DNA of 43,499 nucleotides from Oligoflexus sp. (lineage in GTDB: Bacteria; Bdellovibrionota_B; Oligoflexia; Oligoflexales; Oligoflexaceae). The position numbers were made by a program, and so were the translations under genes. Each line of letters starts with the position of its first letter. Within the stretch, counting starts at the first letter, position 1. The DNA lies in assembly GCF_035712445.1 (NCBI RefSeq), contig NZ_DASTAT010000049.1:1-43499 (forward strand), in the 5' to 3' direction. This document shows positions 25,960 to 33,329 of this stretch, piece by piece. Below the pieces are notes generated by a model. That model ran no database searches and was not told where the DNA came from. It saw only the letters and a list, made by a program, of their open reading frames with translations.

Positions 25960-26529
25960 ATGGATAACGACAAGCAAGATCTAAAGATGTGGATGCGTAA
26001 CCTGCCGAACAAGCTCACGCTGTTCCGCATTGCAGTCATCCCTGTAATCGCCTTTCTCTACATATGGGACATTCGCCCTCTCAACTATTTGGCCGCCGCG
26101 CTGTTTGCCGTTGGCGCGATCACGGATTTCCTGGATGGCTATATCGCGCGCATGACGAACAACGTCACGCGCATCGGTGAAGTGCTGGATCCCATCTCGG
26201 ACAAGCTTCTCGTGATGGCGGCTCTGGTGATCTTAACGGAAGCGCAAATTATCGGCGGATGGATAACGATTCTCGTCCTCTGTCGCGAAATCGGGATCAG
26301 CGGTCTGCGCCTTGCGGCCAGCGAACAGGGATTCAGCATCAAAGTATCGAGCTACGGAAAAATCAAAACGGCCTTTCAGGACGTGGCGGTCGTGCTGCTT
26401 CTTTTGCGCCTGGATGAATACCACGTCCCTGGAATGGTGCTGCTCTGGGTATCTATTGCCTTTTCTTACTTTTCGGCGTGGGCTTACTGGAACAAATTCT
26501 GGGAACACAGCAAACATAATTTCCAATAA
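25960..26529 (+). CDS. pgsA: CDP-diacylglycerol-glycerol-3-phosphate 3-phosphatidyltransferase
   Basis: This 189-residue inner-membrane enzyme has the CDP-alcohol phosphotransferase signature D-G-x2-A-R-x8-G-x3-D-x3-D intact, as DGYIARMTNNVTRIGEVLDP followed by ISD. It makes phosphatidylglycerol phosphate from CDP-diacylglycerol, the committed step to phosphatidylglycerol and cardiolipin. About four to five membrane helices are visible. An upstream GTG (25945) is in frame, but GAAGG six bases before the ATG at 25960 favours this start. Phosphatidylglycerol is also the substrate of LtaS-type enzymes such as the one at 33.3 kb. Confidence 0.93.
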   Translation: MDNDKQDLKMWMRNLPNKLTLFRIAVIPVIAFLYIWDIRPLNYLAAALFAVGAITDFLDGYIARMTNNVTRIGEVLDPISDKLLVMAALVILTEAQIIGGWITILVLCREIGISGLRLAASEQGFSIKVSSYGKIKTAFQDVAVVLLLLRLDEYHVPGMVLLWVSIAFSYFSAWAYWNKFWEHSKHNFQ

Positions 26530-26541
26530 TATTAAATACTT

Positions 26542-26580
26542 AATCCCAAGCCCTCCTGAACTTTCAGGGAAATCGGGATT
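26542..26580 (+). terminator. Structured 3' region after pgsA
   Basis: AATCCC (26542-26547) pairs with GGGATT (26575-26580) and encloses a second stem CCTGA/TCAGG (26555-26559 and 26564-26568). It begins 12 bases past the stop. The nearest T-rich stretch is about 12 bases later, so termination strength is unclear. Confidence 0.4.
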
Positions 26581-26654
26581 GGAACTTAACTTCCTTTTAA
26601 GACCGCCGATATCAGAACAGTTAAGAGGAGTGTCTCAACAAGTCTTGGCGGTAT

Positions 26655-27527
26655 ATGTCGGACGAGAAACCAAAAAAGAAGCGCTTTGAGGGGCTGATTC
26701 AATTCAAGGAAGCCCTTCGTCAGACCATCGTGTGCCTGCAGGCTTCCATGGAAGACCGCTTCGCGAGTTCCCTGCAATCGGAACTGGTTCGTCGACTGGA
26801 TGAAAACACCGAACAGATGCATCATCTCCTTTTCGCGACAGCGGGCGCCGTCGGTAAAATAGACGACTCGAAGCAGATGACCGACCAGCATCTTCTGGCC
26901 CGCATCTATCAGCAGCAGACCGAAGATCTTAAAACAGAACTGAACTGCACGCAGCCAGATCCAGCCCATATCACTGTATGGCTCGATCCAGCCGATCCCT
27001 TGATCACGAGTTACCTATTCCGCTTGATTTCCCTTGCCTGTAGCGCCTCGGAATCGTTTGATTTGAAGGATTGTCTGGCCTGGGGCAGCGTGCTGCGCTC
27101 GCAGGCGATTTCCGATCAGGCCGCAGCCGAGGCCTTTGTCAAGAACTGCAGTCAGCAGTACGGATTCAGCTGGGACCGCTCCGAGATCATGCTTGGTTTT
27201 GTGCAGGCGCTCGGCAGCCTCCTGCAGACCTGCGACAGCATCCATCTTGTTGCCGACGGTTCCTACGTCGGTCTTCTGATTGAAGGCAAGACCAAAGCCA
27301 GCCTGCCGGAACACCTGCAAGAGGCGATGGCGAAACTTGCCAGTAGTGACGCACATACCCTGGCCATCAACTGCCCGGCGGATCCTCAGGCCAGCACGCA
27401 GTTTGCGATGCTGATGCCGATTCGACTTCAGAGCAAAGCCGTCTGCCCCTCGCCTCTGAAAGGCTTCGTCGTGCTCCAGAGTGTGCGCAGAAAGCCGAAC
27501 ACCCAGAAAAACAAGCTCGCCGGCTAA
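26655..27527 (+). CDS. Hypothetical cytosolic protein, possible C-terminal GAF-like domain
   Basis: This 290-residue protein has a very basic start (MSDEKPKKKRF) and mostly helical residues about 10-200, with no signal peptide. The last 80 residues (SIHLVADGSYVGLLIEGKTK to LKGFVVLQSVRRK) have a strand pattern reminiscent of a GAF domain, but no signature residues are present, so this is a weak guess. The start is not strongly supported (no clear ribosome site). It lies in the same direction as pgsA and the next gene, but 125 bases separate it from pgsA. Confidence 0.75.
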   Translation: MSDEKPKKKRFEGLIQFKEALRQTIVCLQASMEDRFASSLQSELVRRLDENTEQMHHLLFATAGAVGKIDDSKQMTDQHLLARIYQQQTEDLKTELNCTQPDPAHITVWLDPADPLITSYLFRLISLACSASESFDLKDCLAWGSVLRSQAISDQAAAEAFVKNCSQQYGFSWDRSEIMLGFVQALGSLLQTCDSIHLVADGSYVGLLIEGKTKASLPEHLQEAMAKLASSDAHTLAINCPADPQASTQFAMLMPIRLQSKAVCPSPLKGFVVLQSVRRKPNTQKNKLAG

Positions 27528-27554
27528 GCCTGGCGCCGCCTCGCAAGCTTGCTC

Positions 27555-27583
27555 GTGACAGAGTTCAGAATCCCGATTATAAT
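27555..27583 (+). promoter_or_regulatory. Strong sigma-70 promoter for the membrane-protein gene
   Basis: GTGACA (27555-27560) and TATAAT (27578-27583) are separated by exactly 17 bases, matching the sigma-70 consensus at five and six of six positions. Transcription would begin near 27590, just upstream of the ATG at 27608. Confidence 0.7.
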
Positions 27584-27607
27584 TCAACCATATCCAAACA
27601 TTGCTAA

Positions 27608-28174
27608 ATGAATGGGGCAGTCATGGCATTACCTCAGATCGATGCGGCCACCTGCGCAGTCATTGTCACCTTGAGCCTGTGGATGTGGACACGACTGAAG
27701 CTCCCTGACGGCTGCCATCATCAGGAAGCCATCCTCCGTCGTCAAAACATTTACGCGTATTGGGCGTTCGGCATGCTCGTCGGTCTTGAGATCCTGGCCG
27801 AGGCGCTACCGTCACGCCTTTGGCGTTTGGCTGTGGGACCAGCCGCCGGCTTCATTTTCTATTTCTTCGCGGTGGCCTCATACAAGACCGAAACCGGATT
27901 CTGGTCGAAGCGCCGCAATCAGATACTCGGCCTTTCGATCAGTATGGTGCTCAGTCTCACGACCAGTTTCGTGCTGGCCGAAACCGCTTTTGTCCCGGTT
28001 TTTGCGGCTCTCGCCATCAGCCACCTCTGTCACAAGAAGTATGTGCAGACGGTCTTCGCCAGTATCAAGGATATCGAAACGCTCCAGGCCAAACTCCTGA
28101 AACAGGAGGCCGCCTACGCTAATTTGCGCCACTTTGACTCTCTTTCGGTTCGGCAAACCTCACAGCAGGCCTGA
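27608..28174 (+). CDS. Integral membrane protein of unknown function
   Basis: This 188-residue protein has about four or five predicted membrane helices (TCAVIVTLSLWMW; YAYWAFGMLVGLEILAE; AAGFIFYFFAVASY; LGLSISMVLSLTTSFVLA; FVPVFAALAISHL). A cytosolic C-terminal tail with a coiled-coil character follows (IKDIETLQAKLLKQEAAYAN). No family is recognised. The start could also be ATG at 27623 (MALPQID); neither has a perfect ribosome site. It has its own strong promoter and is followed by the PfkB kinase gene 67 bases on. Confidence 0.72.
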   Translation: MNGAVMALPQIDAATCAVIVTLSLWMWTRLKLPDGCHHQEAILRRQNIYAYWAFGMLVGLEILAEALPSRLWRLAVGPAAGFIFYFFAVASYKTETGFWSKRRNQILGLSISMVLSLTTSFVLAETAFVPVFAALAISHLCHKKYVQTVFASIKDIETLQAKLLKQEAAYANLRHFDSLSVRQTSQQA

Positions 28175-28180
28175 TCACCG

Positions 28181-28209
28181 TTGAACATTCCCCTTCCCTG
28201 GTCCATATT
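28181..28209 (+). promoter_or_regulatory. Predicted promoter for the PfkB-family kinase gene
   Basis: TTGAAC (28181-28186) and CATATT (28204-28209) are 17 bases apart; each matches sigma-70 at four of six positions. The expected start near 28216 leaves a 26-base leader holding AGGAG. Confidence 0.45.
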
Positions 28210-28241
28210 AGGCTCTTCCATAAAGTCACAGGAGTACTTTC

Positions 28242-29216
28242 GTGAAGAGCCTCGACGTCGTTTCCATTTGCAACGCCCTTGTCGATATCCTCGTTCAAGC
28301 GGATGATCGCGATATAGAAAATCTCTCGCTCAACAAAGGCATCATGCATCTTGTCGATGACGCGAAGCAGATGAAAGTCATCGAGCATTTCGCTGACAAG
28401 CATCAGACCGTGGAACTCGGCGGCTCGTCGATGAACGCCATCCGCACGCTGGCTTCGCTGGGTGCGAAGACTTCGTTCGCCGGCTCCGTCGGTCGCGATG
28501 CTTATGGTGAATTGATTGATAAGCGCCTCGGCGAGATCGGCATCAAAGGCAAGCTCCAGCATGTGGAAGCGCATACCGGGATCTGCTTCATCCTCGTAAC
28601 GCCTGATGGCGAGCGCACGATGAACACCAACCTCGGCGCCAGCTGCCTTTTTGATGAAACCATCGTGCCCGAGCAGGATATCGCCAAAGCGAAAATTTTC
28701 CACTTCGCCGGCTATCAGTGGGCGAATCCAAGCCAGATCAAAGCCATCCGCCGCGCCCTTGACATCGCCCAGGCGAATGACACTTTGATTTCCTTCGACC
28801 TCGCCGATCCTTTCGTGGTGCGCGCGAACCGTGAAGCCTTCATCGAGGTTATCAGGGACTATGCGGACATCGTCTTCAGCAACCGTGAAGAGACGAAGCT
28901 CCTTTTTGATTCCACGCCGGAGACAGCAGCCAATTTCATCACTGAGTCAGGCGCGATCGCCGCGATCAAGCTCGGTGCGGAAGGCGCGCTCGTCGGTCAT
29001 GGCGATCGCCGCATTTCCGTGAAGCCGGTGCCGACTCAGGTGGTCGATACCACCGCCGCGGGAGACATGTTCGCCGCTGGTTTCCTTTATGGTATGGTGC
29101 AGGGCAAGCCCCTTGACGTTTGCGGCCGCATGGCAGCGGAAATGGCCAGCGACGTGATCAGCCGCCTGGGAGCCACGGTTTCGAGCCAGGCTTTGAGCAG
29201 CGTGAAAAAGCTCTGA
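28242..29216 (+). CDS. PfkB-family carbohydrate or adenosine kinase
   Basis: This 324-residue protein starts with GTG, and AGGAG lies seven bases upstream. It shows the ribokinase/PfkB fold: an N-terminal sugar-binding motif VELGGSSMNAIRTLASLGAK, GSVGRDAYG, and the C-terminal PfkB signature DTTAAGDMFAAGFLYGM with the catalytic Asp in AAGD. It phosphorylates a sugar or nucleoside with ATP; overall similarity in my judgement leans to the adenosine kinase/fructokinase group, so the substrate is uncertain. The usual GAGD anion hole is AAGD here, as in 2-keto-3-deoxygluconate kinases. The downstream gene is convergent, with its stop only six bases away. Confidence 0.92.
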   Translation: MKSLDVVSICNALVDILVQADDRDIENLSLNKGIMHLVDDAKQMKVIEHFADKHQTVELGGSSMNAIRTLASLGAKTSFAGSVGRDAYGELIDKRLGEIGIKGKLQHVEAHTGICFILVTPDGERTMNTNLGASCLFDETIVPEQDIAKAKIFHFAGYQWANPSQIKAIRRALDIAQANDTLISFDLADPFVVRANREAFIEVIRDYADIVFSNREETKLLFDSTPETAANFITESGAIAAIKLGAEGALVGHGDRRISVKPVPTQVVDTTAAGDMFAAGFLYGMVQGKPLDVCGRMAAEMASDVISRLGATVSSQALSSVKKL

Positions 29217-29222
29217 TTCCCC

Positions 29223-29510
29223 TTACCAGGGTGTGGGTTTGGTCTTCGGCGGGATGAAGCGCACGAGTTTCGGATCGTCCGGATAAAAATCCGCACCGCG
29301 CACCAGCTTCCAGTAGAAGGACTCGGCTTCCTTCTTCCTGCTAAAAATCACATAAGATTCGCGAAATTCTTTCAGTTCGGGAACGGTGTAATTGACCGTG
29401 ACCCGATACTGCCCGTTTTGTAAAAACTCAAATGCCACTTTATTTGCTGTATAAGCGTCGGCACTTGCAGTCCAGAATCCCAGGATAAAGCCCCAAGGAA
29501 GAATCCGCAT
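29223..29510 (-). CDS. Small exported protein of unknown function
   Basis: This 95-residue protein has a signal peptide (MRILPWGFILGFWTASADA) followed by a short domain with beta strands (KVAFEFLQNGQYRVTVNYTV) and ending KPTPW. GGAGG six bases before the ATG at 29510 supports this start over the adjacent GTG. No known family. It is convergent with the PfkB kinase and divergent from lepB. Confidence 0.72.
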   Translation of the reverse strand: MRILPWGFILGFWTASADAYTANKVAFEFLQNGQYRVTVNYTVPELKEFRESYVIFSRKKEAESFYWKLVRGADFYPDDPKLVRFIPPKTKPTPW

Positions 29511-29609
29511 CACAGCCCTCCCGACTCACATGAAACTTTTATCGGTCCACGCGCAGCGCTTCTAAAATCCGGAGGTAGGCAGAAACTCTCAGGATTCTTT
29601 CATGACAAG

Positions 29610-29638
29610 TCGGGCATCCTGGGGTAAAAGTGATATCC
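29610..29638 (+). promoter_or_regulatory. Possible lepB promoter
   Basis: ATGACA, 17 bases, TAAAAG: five and four matches to sigma-70. It is the best candidate in the 190-base spacer before lepB; the spacer otherwise shows nothing I can name. Confidence 0.35.
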
Positions 29639-29703
29639 AGGCTTGCCCCTTAATCAAGCTCGTGATCATCAGAAAAGACCTTTTATGAGGAATCAGGAAT
29701 TTT

Positions 29704-30450
29704 ATGGCGGAAAATGTAAAGGCTCAGACCAAGCCCGGCTTTTGGAGCCCCGAGAATTTACGGCAATTGCTCATCTTAGTCCTGGCCATTTTTGCTTTCC
29801 GTTGGTCTGTCGCTTCGCCCTACCATGTCCCAACGGCATCCATGGAACCCACAATCAAGGTAGGCGACCGCCTCCTGGCCTTCAAACTCTCCTATGACCT
29901 GAAAGTCCCCTTCACCGACATCTCGCTCGTCTCCTGGGGCACGCCGCAGCGGGGGGATATCATCGTCTTCAAGTATCCGCAGAACACGGATATCGACTAT
30001 GTGAAGCGCGTCGTGGGTCTGCCCGGCGATCACATCAAAGTGGAAAACAATATCCTCTACATCAACGGCAAGGCCCAGGAACGCGTGGATGCCAACAACG
30101 ATCGCAAGATCCTGGAAGACATCACCAACAATCCTGACCAGAAAGACCTTTTCAAGGAAAACCTGAGCGGCCTGGAACACTGGGTCATGCAGGATAAGAG
30201 CAGCAGCCCCTACTATGATATAGGCCGCAAATTCCCTGCGGATGGCGAAGACAAAGTCGTCCCCGAAAATGCCCTTTTTGTAATGGGTGACAACCGTGAT
30301 AACTCCACGGATTCACGCAGCTGGGGTTTCGTGCCCTACACCTACGTGCGCGGCAAGGCCCTGTTTGTCCTGTGGAGTTGGTACAGCGAGGATGCGGGAT
30401 CCTATTGGCCCACGATTCGGTTCAATCGTTTCGGCCACTGGCTTCACTAA
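29704..30450 (+). CDS. lepB: Signal peptidase I
   Basis: This 248-residue enzyme has one N-terminal membrane helix (about 19-35) and a periplasmic catalytic domain. Box B holds Ser46 in PTASMEPTIKVGDRLL; box D holds the general base Lys101 in YVKRVVGLPGD; box E is GDNRDNSTDSR. It cleaves signal peptides from exported proteins with a Ser-Lys dyad. Only one membrane helix is present, as in many non-enteric bacteria. AGGA five bases upstream supports the start. A small unknown gene follows at 30564. Confidence 0.96.
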   Translation: MAENVKAQTKPGFWSPENLRQLLILVLAIFAFRWSVASPYHVPTASMEPTIKVGDRLLAFKLSYDLKVPFTDISLVSWGTPQRGDIIVFKYPQNTDIDYVKRVVGLPGDHIKVENNILYINGKAQERVDANNDRKILEDITNNPDQKDLFKENLSGLEHWVMQDKSSSPYYDIGRKFPADGEDKVVPENALFVMGDNRDNSTDSRSWGFVPYTYVRGKALFVLWSWYSEDAGSYWPTIRFNRFGHWLH

Positions 30451-30563
30451 ATCATTGATTTGACGGCGCTTTCCGCCAGCCACCAGGAAGGCCTCAACCT
30501 TGCGCGTATTTTGCCGAAAATGTGCAGGGAAGGCAGAGATTGGCAGCAATCGGAGGGCAAATC

Positions 30564-30872
30564 ATGCAGCACCATAATGAAGCGAATTTTGACATCATGT
30601 TTGCCAAAGAGTACTGGACAGGTGATTCTCGCGACGGACGCCTGGTGAATGGTGATGGTTATCACTACTACCAGCTGACGAAGGACGGGAAAATTTTGGA
30701 AGCTTTTGAATACTACGAACGCGAGGACGGTACGAGCGTGGTTTCGCCCCTGCCTGAAATGCGGAATGTGCACTGGATTGAAGACCTGGGCTTCGATGAT
30801 CTTGAAGTTCTGGACATGATTCCCGAGTCGGAATTTCAGCAGGTCAAGGAATCGACTTTCAAGCACAGCTGA
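30564..30872 (+). CDS. Small hypothetical protein
   Basis: This 102-residue protein is cytosolic, acidic, and rich in aromatic residues (FAKEYWTGD, GDGYHYYQL, FEYYEREDG). No known family. GGAGGG about seven bases before the ATG at 30564 supports this start; a longer frame from 30522 lacks a ribosome site. A strong terminator follows, so it is the last gene of the unit that may begin with lepB. Confidence 0.7.
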   Translation: MQHHNEANFDIMFAKEYWTGDSRDGRLVNGDGYHYYQLTKDGKILEAFEYYEREDGTSVVSPLPEMRNVHWIEDLGFDDLEVLDMIPESEFQQVKESTFKHS

Positions 30873-30910
30873 ACTCCTGTCATTCAAAAAAATCATTCGC
30901 TCAAAAGATC

Positions 30911-30945
30911 AAGGGCCTGCTTAAAAGCAGGCCCTTCGGCTTTTT
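30911..30945 (+). terminator. Rho-independent terminator after the small gene
   Basis: A 12-bp near-perfect palindrome AAGGGCCTGCTT/AAGCAGGCCCTT (30911-30936) is followed by CGGCTTTTT. On the minus strand the facing flank also carries T-rich sequence, so it may also serve the convergent gene ending at 30971. Confidence 0.85.
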
Positions 30946-30970
30946 GCAGCTCCTCAGAGCCGTTCAAAGT

Positions 30971-31195
30971 TCAGTCGTCGCCATCTTCTTCAGCGGCGCC
31001 GCCAGCTTCCATTTCACGACGCTCCAGCACATGACGATACCAGGACAGTGTCTGGTCAATCAGCCATTGATTGGCGGCATAGCTTTGTGGTGGAACGATT
31101 TCATCGCAGTAATCGCGCAGGTCGACCAGCGTCCCCTGGGGATTCACTCGAATCCAATCCTTCACCGACCTCTTGAAATGATTCACGTCAAACAT
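30971..31195 (-). CDS. Small hypothetical protein
   Basis: This protein of about 74 residues (start MFDVNHFKRSVKDWIRVNPQ) has a helix-rich body with QSYAANQWLIDQTLSWYRHV and an acidic, glycine/alanine/glutamate C-terminus (AGGAAEEDGDD). No signal peptide. AAAGG lies about 10 bases before this ATG; an in-frame ATG at 31216 gives seven more residues. No family is recognised. It is convergent with the small gene at 30564. Confidence 0.62.
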   Translation of the reverse strand: MFDVNHFKRSVKDWIRVNPQGTLVDLRDYCDEIVPPQSYAANQWLIDQTLSWYRHVLERREMEAGGAAEEDGDD

Positions 31196-31305
31196 AAAGT
31201 CTTGACCTTTCTCCATCCCAGCTGGATGCTGTTACCCTTAGGCTCGCTTCGGCACATAGGCAGTTTTCTTGAGGCAAGATTTTCCCTCTCACACGGGAGC
31301 CCATC

Positions 31306-31980
31306 ATGGCGGAATTGATAAATCCCAGACTTCTTTTCGATCTCGATAAAATTTATCGAGGTTCTCAATTCGCTGTCAGCGACGTTTTTCAGCTGCTTGG
31401 AAAACCGCTCACCGCAATGGTTGAAGCGATGCTGCGTGATCACGAGGTAAGCGATCGTCCTGTTGTCAAAGGTCGCGTGTCGCCCCAGGCTGTGCTGGAA
31501 GGCGCCGTCTATGTCGCCGAGGGCGCGGAAGTGGGACCATTTGCCTATATTCAAGGGCCCACGTTTATCGCGCCCGGCGCGGAAGTCCGGCACGGAGCCT
31601 TCATTCGCGGCAGTGCCTATATCGGCCCCAAGGCCGTGGTGGGGCACACCACCGAGGTCAAAGGTTCCATCTTCTTCGACCACGCCAAGGCTGGGCATTT
31701 CGCCTATGTCGGGGACTCCATACTGGGCTATGACATCAACCTGGGCGCCGGGACAAAGCTCGCCAATTTAAAACTGAAAGGCGACGAGGTCAAGGTCCAG
31801 CACCCCGAGGGTCCCGCCCGGGTGAAATCCGGTCTGCGTAAACTCGGATCCCTGATCGGCGACCGCGCCCAAACGGGCTGCAATGCCGTCCTTTCGCCGG
31901 GAACCATCCTGCTTCCGGACACGGCCGTCCTTCCCTGTGTACATTATCACGGCACACTGCTGAAAGGGATTGCGAAATAG
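31306..31980 (+). CDS. Hexapeptide-repeat (left-handed beta-helix) transferase, GlmU C-terminal-like
   Basis: This 224-residue protein has consecutive hexapeptide turns forming a left-handed beta-helix (AVLEGAVYVAEGAEVGPFAY, FIRGSAYIGPKAVVGHTTEV). The segment KGSIFFDHAKAGHFAYVGDS then GAGTKLANLKL mirrors the GlmU acetyltransferase region (VKxSxxxxxxKxGHxxYxGD...GAGT). The N-terminal pyrophosphorylase domain of GlmU is absent; instead there is a 50-residue helical start. An acetyl- or acyl-transfer to an amino or nucleotide sugar is inferred. GGGAG six bases before the ATG supports the start. Confidence 0.85.
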   Translation: MAELINPRLLFDLDKIYRGSQFAVSDVFQLLGKPLTAMVEAMLRDHEVSDRPVVKGRVSPQAVLEGAVYVAEGAEVGPFAYIQGPTFIAPGAEVRHGAFIRGSAYIGPKAVVGHTTEVKGSIFFDHAKAGHFAYVGDSILGYDINLGAGTKLANLKLKGDEVKVQHPEGPARVKSGLRKLGSLIGDRAQTGCNAVLSPGTILLPDTAVLPCVHYHGTLLKGIAK

Positions 31981-31983
31981 GGG

Positions 31984-32014
31984 AAAAAAAAGCGGGCCCG
32001 GATCGCAGGCCCGC
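31984..32014 (-). terminator. Rho-independent terminator of the cytochrome-like gene
   Basis: On the minus strand a 7-bp GC stem (GCGGGCC/GGCCCGC, 9-base loop) is followed directly by eight T residues. It lies 13 bases past the stop of the minus-strand gene and touches the stop of the convergent transferase gene. Confidence 0.88.
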
Positions 32015-32026
32015 AAGGCGAGAGGA

Positions 32027-33157
32027 TCAAAACACCAGCTTCTTCAGTTCATCCAGCCGGGCTTTTTCATCAGGGGGCAGATTGATGCCGGCACTTCCGG
32101 TGTAGCCCAGGGTCACCGATTCTTCATAGAGTTCATAGGCGCGCTTGGCGAAGGGCGACTTGGGCGCAAGGCGGATCGACTCTTCCAGGTACATGCCCGA
32201 TTCACCCGACATCAAAGATTCGCCGATGCTCAGTTCGCAGATGCCCAGCTGATAATAGGTCTCGGCCTTGTCATTGGCGCTGATATTCACCTTCTTCAGG
32301 TGATCCTTCAGATATTTCGAAGCGAAGATGTAATTCACAAGGCCGGTGCGATCGCGGTTCACGTCCTTGATCAGGGTGCGGGCGAACTCAAGATCATTCA
32401 TTTTCTTGGGACGGTTTTTCACCTGCTTCAGGCTCTTCTGCCAGGACTCCAGATCATGCTTCACAGGGCCGGGCAGAGGCCGCTTCAAAAGTTCATTGAA
32501 GGTCTTGAGCGGACGATCCGCATTCCCCTGCACCCGGACCGACAGCACCAGGTAATCCACCAAGGGATCGAAGTGGAGGAGTTCTTCCAGACTCAGCTCG
32601 CGGCTTTTCAGGATGCGCTCGTATTCATCCAGGGCGCGATCGAATTGCCGGCTGAGCGCCAGGAACTTGGCCTTGCCGAAGGTTCCCATGGCTTCCATAT
32701 CCAGGTTCTTCGAAAGATCCATCGTGAAGGCGGAATCACCGCTGCTGCTGCGGCTGGTGTGGCAGCTGAGGCAGGTGTCGTAGAGTTCCTCGACAAAGAA
32801 ATGCGCCTGATCATGGAAGCCGTCTTTGTATTTCAACGCGGCCTGGCGCGCATTGCGTTCCAGCTGCAGGCTCAGGTAGGCGTGACCCTTTTCATCCTTG
32901 GCCGCCAGCGTATTGATCTCTTTCGCATGCTGCGCGATCAGATTCAGGTTTTCCTGGATGGCCTTGGTGTTGTCCTTGCTCGTAAAACTTTTGGTGTTCA
33001 GAGTCAGCGGAAAAATGGTCAGGAGCGAAGAATAAACCGCGCGCATGTGCGGCTTGAAATCCTCGTAATCTTTTTCACCGGACTTGATGCGGAAACCACT
33101 AAGCAAAAGAGCACAGACACTAAGGAGGACCAGACCTGACCGCATAATTGACTCCAT
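32027..33157 (-). CDS. Exported mono-haem cytochrome c'-like protein with helical-repeat C-terminus
   Basis: This 376-residue protein has a signal peptide (MRSGLVLLSVCALLLSGF). Residues about 30-135 form a predicted helical bundle ending in one CxxCH motif (CLSCH, 129-133), the order found in cytochrome c'/c556 proteins. The remaining 240 residues are helical with TPR-like periodicity (TYYQLGICELSIGESLM). It should bind one haem covalently in the periplasm. The family is not firmly recognised. ATG at 33157 has AAGGA eight bases upstream; ATG at 33145, with GGAG six bases upstream, is equally plausible. Confidence 0.8.
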   Translation of the reverse strand: MESIMRSGLVLLSVCALLLSGFRIKSGEKDYEDFKPHMRAVYSSLLTIFPLTLNTKSFTSKDNTKAIQENLNLIAQHAKEINTLAAKDEKGHAYLSLQLERNARQAALKYKDGFHDQAHFFVEELYDTCLSCHTSRSSSGDSAFTMDLSKNLDMEAMGTFGKAKFLALSRQFDRALDEYERILKSRELSLEELLHFDPLVDYLVLSVRVQGNADRPLKTFNELLKRPLPGPVKHDLESWQKSLKQVKNRPKKMNDLEFARTLIKDVNRDRTGLVNYIFASKYLKDHLKKVNISANDKAETYYQLGICELSIGESLMSGESGMYLEESIRLAPKSPFAKRAYELYEESVTLGYTGSAGINLPPDEKARLDELKKLVF

Positions 33158-33329
33158 GAAACTTATCCTTCGAGCATACCGAAACGTCAGGTCAGCTGCA
33201 AGGAACGCTTTCGGGCTTTCACCCTAGCGCGAAATCACGCAGCTTTTGCCAGTCGACTTGAAGAGCGCCAGCGATTGCGCTAGCATTCTTCCCCAGTCGC
33301 GGGAACGCGTCGCAGTTTTGGGGGATTCA

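Noticed and set aside
25725..25967. Small frames in the nadB-pgsA spacer
   Set aside because: They overlap the 5' end of nadB antisense or pgsA, without ribosome sites or recognisable sequence.
31970..33139. A 389-codon plus-strand frame
   Set aside because: It is antisense to the mono-haem protein gene, which has a signal peptide and terminator.
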